A DNA stretch of 24,674 nt. Source: CAZFIO01 sp964519585 (GTDB taxonomy: Bacteria > Bacillota > Clostridia > Tissierellales > Tissierellaceae). Position numbers and translations under genes: made by a program. The stretch is taken from positions 1 to 24,674 of the forward strand of contig CAZFIO010000010.1 of the NCBI GenBank assembly GCA_964519585.1. Reading direction: 5' to 3'. Numbering within the stretch: position 1 is the first letter of the stretch; each line of letters begins with the position of its first letter. The notes below the pieces were generated by a model that was given only the letters and a program-made list of their open reading frames with translations, had not been told where the DNA came from and searched no databases. Shown one piece after another: positions 20,559 through 24,674 of the stretch.

Positions 20559-22382
20559 CTATTCTACTACAGGTGATAAAATTTTAAAGTTGTTTACATC
20601 TATAAGCCCCTTATCAGTTATCTTCCATACAGGTGATGTAGATAAGGCTAAGAAGGATAGATGCATAAAGGGTGAGTGGATTTTACAGCCTAGGTCCTTA
20701 ACAACCATGTTTTCTAATTCTTCAATTTTTTCACTTACTTCGTGACCATCAAGTTCATCAGTAATTAGACCACCTACTGGTAGCCTCATTTCACCCATGA
20801 CCCTTCCCCTATTGACTACTGCCAGGCCTCCACCCATTTCAATAACCTGGTTTACAGCTAGGGTCATATCACGGATATTGGTCCCTGCTACCATAATATT
20901 GTGGGTATCATGGCCTACAGATTCAGCAAAGGCTCCATCAGTCATACCAAACCCCTTAACAAAGGCCTTGCCTATATTTCCTGTCCTGCCATATCTTTCA
21001 ACACAAGCTATATGGATTACATCCAGGTTTGTATCAGCCTGAACAACCCCATTTTGAACCCTTAAAGTTTCTTCGCCTTTACCAGTTAGGTTTTGATCCT
21101 GAATAACTTCAAGATACCTTATCCTGGCTGAAGAACCCTCAGCAGTAACCTCTAAATCCTTATCAGATATAGGTTGAATTTTTACTGAGTTTTTAACCTC
21201 ATCTGGATAGGTGTATTTTGGTAAATCTATTAGTAATTCCCTCTTATTTGCAACTAGTCTACCATCTATGAATACCCCATCTACTATCATATTGTTTAAA
21301 TCTGATATAACAGCTATATCAGCTGCCTTACCAGGTGCCAATATACCTACATTGTCTAGTCCAAAATAAGTAGCTGGATTAATGGTAACCATTTGTATGG
21401 CTTCTACTGGGTCTACCCCTTCTTTAATGGTCCTCTTTACTATTTCATTCATATGGCCTAAAGTTTCCAAATCTGCTGCAACCATATCATCTGTTGCTAG
21501 TATACACCTTCTAGAATCCATATTTTCTTCAGTGACAGCCCTTATACATTCAGCCATATTTTTCTGTGTAGATCCTTCCCTCATAAATAGATATACACCC
21601 TGACGAAGTTTTTCTACAGCCTCTGCCTTGGTTGTGGTTTCGTGGCAGGAACATTCTCCTCCAGTGGTTATTATATGGGCAGCCAATTCATTACCAAAAA
21701 GCTCAGGGGCATTACCATCTACCACCATACCCTTTGATCTGGCATAAACTGATGATGTGATTAAATCAGTAATTATTTCAGGAGTATTCCTATATACATG
21801 CTTAACGTTGGAGAATCCTTGAAGCTCCCCAATACCAATTATATGTTTATAGTTTAAAAGTTCCTCCATATCCCTAGAATCTATATCTACCCCTGCAGTT
21901 TCCAAACTTGGACAATCAGGAGTAAGGGATGGAACTACTAAATATACCTTGTTTGGAACACTATCAATTTCATCTGCCATGGCTGTCATACCTAGAGGCC
22001 CTAGGGCATTCCCTATTTCATGAGGGTCTGCAACTAGTGTTGTAGTTCCCGAGGGTATAGATAATCTTGAAAATTCTGTTATAGTTAGCATGGAAGATTC
22101 AAAGTGCATATGTGAATCTATAAAGCCTGGTGATAGATATTTCTTCTCCATATCTATAACCATAGTTTCAGGCCCTATTAAATCTTTACAATCTCCTACT
22201 AGAACAATATATCCAGATTTTATAGCAATATCACCAGGATAAATTTCCCTGGTTAGTACATTGATTATTTGAGCATTATAAAGAACTGTATCTGCAAAAT
22301 CCTTATCTCCCATTAGAACATCTACCATATTTCTATATTCCATGGCCATTTTCATATATTTTGTATCCAATTTCCTTGTCAC
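20559..22382 (-). CDS. Divergent adenine-deaminase-family amidohydrolase (Ade2), candidate purine ring-opening enzyme
   Basis: A 607-residue amidohydrolase with the Ade architecture: IDSHMHFESSML (His91, His93), ADPHEIGN (118-125), GIGELQGF (183-190), SCHE (245-248), REGSTQKN (268-275), ATDD (296-299) and the C-terminal HDTHN motif. Against Ade1 and remembered E. coli Ade it changes several active-site neighbours: DGHxP becomes DGNAP (222-226), EMMNY/EMMDY becomes ELQGF, SAARN becomes STQKN, and TDD(K/R)xP becomes TDDMVA. A second deaminase of the same specificity beside Ade1 would be redundant. Its place directly after the shell genes suggests another purine-derived substrate. Deamination of adenine or guanine, or amide hydrolysis of the xanthine ring, are options. 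The start is unsure: GTG 22382 or ATG about 27 bases later, with no clear ribosome binding site. Confidence 0.8.
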   Translation of the reverse strand: MTRKLDTKYMKMAMEYRNMVDVLMGDKDFADTVLYNAQIINVLTREIYPGDIAIKSGYIVLVGDCKDLIGPETMVIDMEKKYLSPGFIDSHMHFESSMLTITEFSRLSIPSGTTTLVADPHEIGNALGPLGMTAMADEIDSVPNKVYLVVPSLTPDCPSLETAGVDIDSRDMEELLNYKHIIGIGELQGFSNVKHVYRNTPEIITDLITSSVYARSKGMVVDGNAPELFGNELAAHIITTGGECSCHETTTKAEAVEKLRQGVYLFMREGSTQKNMAECIRAVTEENMDSRRCILATDDMVAADLETLGHMNEIVKRTIKEGVDPVEAIQMVTINPATYFGLDNVGILAPGKAADIAVISDLNNMIVDGVFIDGRLVANKRELLIDLPKYTYPDEVKNSVKIQPISDKDLEVTAEGSSARIRYLEVIQDQNLTGKGEETLRVQNGVVQADTNLDVIHIACVERYGRTGNIGKAFVKGFGMTDGAFAESVGHDTHNIMVAGTNIRDMTLAVNQVIEMGGGLAVVNRGRVMGEMRLPVGGLITDELDGHEVSEKIEELENMVVKDLGCKIHSPFMHLSFLALSTSPVWKITDKGLIDVNNFKILSPVVE

Positions 22383-22418
22383 CTCTCTTTTTCAGGTCTA
22401 TCTTTACTTTAACCCATA

Positions 22419-22685
22419 TCAGGGTAAGTCTATCAGGTCTATAATCCCCACTATTGCTGCGTCAATTGGAGCATCCATCTTTCTAGCAGCAATTCTGGCT
22501 GCAGTACCCCTACTGTAAAATACTAGTTCTCCTATACCAGCACCTACTGTATCTACAGCTACAATTGCCTCACCTATGGGTTCTAGCTTTACATTTAATG
22601 GTTGGGTAATCATTAATTTTGAACCTGTAAGTTTTTCATCTTTTCTTGTCGCTACAACTGTGCCTATTACTCTACCCATAAACAA
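22419..22685 (-). CDS. BMC-P pentameric vertex shell protein (EutN/CcmL family)
   Basis: About 86-88 residues. MGRVIGTVVATRKDEKLTGSKLMITQPLN is the EutN/CcmL start, followed by AVDTVGAGIGELVFYSRGTAAR, the pentamer-core GAGxGexVlxxxGssAR motif, and PIDAAIVGIIDLID at the C-terminus. Such proteins form pentamers capping the vertices of a bacterial microcompartment. The start may be TTG 22685, with a GGGGGG ribosome binding site eight bases upstream, or ATG 22679, the usual family start. It lies 15 bp after the flavoprotein-like gene and 37 bp before Ade2, joining the shell genes and the amidohydrolase into one transcription unit. Confidence 0.95.
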   Translation of the reverse strand: MFMGRVIGTVVATRKDEKLTGSKLMITQPLNVKLEPIGEAIVAVDTVGAGIGELVFYSRGTAARIAARKMDAPIDAAIVGIIDLIDLP

Positions 22686-22700
22686 AATGTTCGCCCCCCA

Positions 22701-23477
22701 TCATTTGAATTCTATTTTTATTCTTTTTTCCCTTGCCTTATCCCTGGCTAAAGGAGTGATAATAGTCCCTACTGGTAAATTGAGAATTGATTCCCTTTCT
22801 AACTTCCTCATGTCACTCTCTGTTATTAGGTCCTTAGAATTTAAATTTCTAGCAGTTTTACTATCCTTTAATAAATCTATATTATTTGTGTCTTTAACTA
22901 ATGCTTTTTCTTCCACCAGCTTATTAAGATATTCTCCTTCTACCAGCTCTATGACACCCATATCTAAAAGGGTCTTTATGTGTTTTTCCCTTAACTTTAT
23001 AATTGCTTGGTTCTTTGTTTCTTTGTTTAGGTAATTCCTTACTGAACTAAAGTCTAAGTATACACTTTTCCCCATATATAGATAGGTCCAAATAAGGGTA
23101 GAGGCAAAACTATCAATTATGCCCAAGGCTACCTTTGACAGGGTATTTATGGTTATATTGGGCACCACAAGACTTGGATTTTCCTCAACAATCTTTTCCA
23201 GCTTAAATATATCTTCTTCGCCATAAATTTCTCTGGGTTCTAATAATTCTATTATTTTCCCCCTATTTATCATACCTTCACCCATGAAGGAAAAACCTAG
23301 GGAAAGAGAACTATTATAGTCTTTCAATTTAGAAATTTCATTTAACCTAGAATCTAGGTCTATATTGCTGCCATTAAGTAAGACTAATGTAGTGTTTTCT
23401 GAGACAAAATATCCTCCCCTGTGCATCTTCTTACTTATGTCAGCCAAAACATTTAAGGTAATTTTATTCTTAATCAT
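22701..23477 (-). CDS. Flavoprotein-like bacterial-microcompartment accessory protein
   Basis: A 258-residue protein of uncertain function. Residues 103-143 (LVVPNITINTLSKVALGIID, then TYLYMGKSVYLDF) resemble the flavoprotein (Pfam Flavoprotein, PPC-decarboxylase-like) proteins found in microcompartment loci, where the consensus is VPxLTxNTxxKIAxGIaDs and GKPV. The last 24 residues (235-258) with PVGTIITPLARDKAREKRI match a short tail seen on several microcompartment proteins (VTPxARDxA). The N-terminal HRGGYFVSENTTLVL is not recognised, and the FMN site is not clear by eye. It lies between a BMC-H and the BMC-P gene, with gaps of 18 and 15 bp. The ATG has GGGGTGA seven bases upstream. A role in electron supply or assembly is speculation. 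Confidence 0.6.
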   Translation of the reverse strand: MIKNKITLNVLADISKKMHRGGYFVSENTTLVLLNGSNIDLDSRLNEISKLKDYNSSLSLGFSFMGEGMINRGKIIELLEPREIYGEEDIFKLEKIVEENPSLVVPNITINTLSKVALGIIDSFASTLIWTYLYMGKSVYLDFSSVRNYLNKETKNQAIIKLREKHIKTLLDMGVIELVEGEYLNKLVEEKALVKDTNNIDLLKDSKTARNLNSKDLITESDMRKLERESILNLPVGTIITPLARDKAREKRIKIEFK

Positions 23478-23495
23478 TTAATTCACCCCAATGGG

Positions 23496-23786
23496 TTATT
23501 GATATTTATTTAATATAACTCTTTCTACCTCCATGTGTGGTCTTGGAATTACGTGAACTGAGTGAAGTTCTCCAACAGCTCTAGCAGCTTCAGCACCAGC
23601 GTCTACTGCAGCCTTAACTGCACCTACGTCTCCCCTAACCATAACAGTAACTAGACCAAAACCAATCTTCTCATAGGCTACAAGGGTAACATTTGCAGCC
23701 TTTACCATAGCATCTGCTGCCTCTATTGAACCAATTAAACCTTTAGTTTCTACTAAACCTAATGCATGACCATATTCTTGTGACAT
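23496..23786 (-). CDS. BMC-H hexameric shell protein (PduA/EutM-like)
   Basis: A 96-residue canonical single-domain shell protein. It runs ALGLVETKGLIGSIEAADAM, then the pore region YEKIGFGLVTVMVRGDVGAV, and HSVHVIPRPHMEVE at the end, the standard BMC-H layout. Six copies form a hexagonal tile with a central pore. Here the pore loop reads KIGFG, where PduA has KIGSG, so a Phe replaces the pore-lining Ser, which should narrow or make the pore more hydrophobic. AAGGAGGA lies seven bases before the ATG. It is flanked by another BMC-H gene (27 bp away) and the flavoprotein-like gene. Confidence 0.96.
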   Translation of the reverse strand: MSQEYGHALGLVETKGLIGSIEAADAMVKAANVTLVAYEKIGFGLVTVMVRGDVGAVKAAVDAGAEAARAVGELHSVHVIPRPHMEVERVILNKYQ

Positions 23787-23813
23787 ATTTATTCCTCCTT
23801 AAATTTTGATATA

Positions 23814-24215
23814 CTATTTATCTTCTTTTTTCACCTGGTTAGGTGTATTTTTTTTGTCATTTGCTTCGTCTCTTACTTTAACTTCTTCTTTTACCTCAGC
23901 AGGCTTCTCTTTATTATTTTTTAAATTATTTTTAAATTTCTCAATTAATTTATCAACTTCATCATGAGGTCTTGGAATCACATGGGATGATTGGACTATA
24001 CCAACCCGATTGGCTGCCGTAAGCGCTGAATCTACAGCTGCTCGAACCGCTGCTACCTCTCCAGCAATCTGTATATTTACCCCTACCATTCCACCAACAC
24101 CTATTATTCTCTCAGTGCCAACCAAAGTGACTTCTGCAGCTTTACTGGCAGCATCAAGTGCAGCTACCGCTGTTGTAAAACCTAAGGCTTCAATAAGTCC
24201 TAGTGCCATCTGCAT
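23814..24215 (-). CDS. BMC-H shell protein with charged C-terminal extension
   Basis: A 133-residue protein. Residues 1-92 form a BMC-H domain (MALGLIEALGFTTAVAALDA, IIGVGGMVGVNIQIAGEVAAV, SSHVIPRPHDEVDKLI). Residues 93-133 form an added tail very rich in Lys and Glu (FKNNLKNNKEKPAEVKEEV and onward), probably disordered. The pore loop GVGGM is unlike the other two BMC-H proteins here. Extended BMC-H proteins such as EutK or PduK carry C-terminal domains, but this one is low-complexity rather than a fold. GGAGGAGGG lies six bases before the ATG at 24215. It lies 18 bp after the 71-residue unknown gene. The tail may interact with cargo or RNA; unproven. Confidence 0.93.
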   Translation of the reverse strand: MQMALGLIEALGFTTAVAALDAASKAAEVTLVGTERIIGVGGMVGVNIQIAGEVAAVRAAVDSALTAANRVGIVQSSHVIPRPHDEVDKLIEKFKNNLKNNKEKPAEVKEEVKVRDEANDKKNTPNQVKKEDK

Positions 24216-24233
24216 CTAAAACCCTCCTCCCAT

Positions 24234-24449
24234 TTATTTTCTTAATCTATTTGCTGCTTCATCTAAAGTAATAGGGGTCACAGTTTTATTTTCAACTTCT
24301 ACACCCTTTTCTCCCCTTATAAGTCTTGTTATGATATCTTCTTCTTTGCTAGTAAGATTAATTTCTTTCTTATAGGAGTCTACTTTATTGCCTTCACCTG
24401 TCTTTTTAATTACCGTGTTCATTATTACTCTTGCTAGTGGGTTAGTCAT
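24234..24449 (-). CDS. Unknown 71-residue protein within the shell operon
   Basis: I do not recognise this protein. It is short, lacks Cys, is rich in Lys, Glu and Thr, and is predicted mainly helical by composition (MTNPLARVIMNTVIKKTG, KEEDIITRLIRGEKG, TLDEAANRLRK). The gene is real: its ATG overlaps the upstream BMC-H stop (ATGA) and it sits 18 bp before another BMC-H gene. Its short amphipathic segments at both ends could serve as encapsulation peptides or a cargo adaptor, but that is inferred from position. No membrane segment or signal peptide is visible. Confidence 0.75.
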   Translation of the reverse strand: MTNPLARVIMNTVIKKTGEGNKVDSYKKEINLTSKEEDIITRLIRGEKGVEVENKTVTPITLDEAANRLRK

Positions 24450-24674
24450 AATCTTTCACCACCAGGAGCCTCAAATAGTTTATCTACCTCTTCATGAGGT
24501 CTTGGTACTACATTGGTTGAAACCACTTCAGAAACCTGTGCAGCTCTTAACTCTCCGCTAGCCACAGCAGCCTTGACTGCTCCAACATCGCCTATAACAG
24601 TTACAGAAACTAAGCCGGATCCTACAAACTGAAAGTCCAGTATCTCAACATTTGCAGCCTTTACCATAGAGTCA
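24446..24674 (-). CDS. BMC-H shell protein, N-terminus cut by window edge
   Basis: The C-terminal 75 residues of a hexameric shell protein. Visible are SMVKAANVEILDFQFVGSGLVSVTVIGDVGAVKAAV and TNVVPRPHEEVDKLF, the BMC-H second half. The frame is open to the edge, so the N-terminal 20 or so residues lie outside. The pore region reads FVGSGLVS, with the common GSG motif. It ends in GGERL with the stop overlapping the next ATG (ATGA). As the first visible gene of the operon, it implies that the compartment locus continues beyond this window. Confidence 0.93.
   Translation of the reverse strand, partial: DSMVKAANVEILDFQFVGSGLVSVTVIGDVGAVKAAVASGELRAAQVSEVVSTNVVPRPHEEVDKLFEAPGGERL

Noticed and set aside
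22576..23034. Plus-strand open frame of 152 residues opposite the BMC-P and flavoprotein-like genes
   Set aside because: It is antisense to genes with clear homology, spans two of them, and lacks a ribosome binding site or recognisable domain.
1..24674. tRNA, rRNA, insertion sequence, phage attachment site or replication origin
   Set aside because: Looked for on both strands; no cloverleaf, rRNA segment, transposase, integrase or DnaA-box cluster was seen.

Overview
The window reads as a chromosomal segment of a low-GC, Gram-positive, obligately anaerobic member of the Clostridia. The AT-rich coding, AGGAGG-type ribosome binding sites, UGA-encoded selenocysteine and purine-fermentation genes would suit a purinolytic Tissierellales/Gottschalkia-like lineage, but the genus is an inference. 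Protein identities are by recognition of motifs, not by database search.

Left part (1-5811): a MATE exporter cut by the window edge, a MocA-like nucleotidyltransferase that could mature a molybdenum hydroxylase, an HxlR-type regulator divergent from a Dps-like ferritin, a selenocysteine peroxiredoxin (PrxU) read through an in-frame UGA, and a phosphohexomutase divergent from a beta-phosphoglucomutase-like HAD phosphatase. A gene-free stretch (5812-6463) holds hairpins, a MITE-like double-hairpin element and an array of eight 11-bp repeats. Next come a TGS/kinase fusion protein (6464-8119) and an aromatic-acid-exporter-like membrane protein.

Middle part (9278-12554): a ModE-like HTH protein followed by a FecCD-type permease, an ATPase and a lipoprotein binding protein. 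The layout suggests a MolBCA-type molybdate/tungstate importer, which would feed the molybdenum enzyme encoded just upstream.

Right part (12657 to the edge, all minus strand): the purine system. In transcription order: BMC-H shell protein (partial), a 71-residue unknown, a BMC-H with a charged tail, a canonical BMC-H, a flavoprotein-like BMC protein, a BMC-P pentamer, a divergent adenine-deaminase-family amidohydrolase (Ade2), an AzgA-type purine permease (with a 10-N assembly gap), a terminator, a four-gene xanthine-dehydrogenase-type molybdenum hydroxylase whose molybdenum subunit is split in two, a conventional adenine deaminase (Ade1), and a formiminotransferase.

Together these suggest adenine -> hypoxanthine -> xanthine -> ring opening -> formiminoglycine -> formimino-tetrahydrofolate, with some step housed in a bacterial microcompartment. 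Predicted xanthine-utilisation (XAU) compartments have been named in BMC surveys. Which reaction is encapsulated, and the gene for xanthine ring opening, remain open; Ade2 is the best candidate here.
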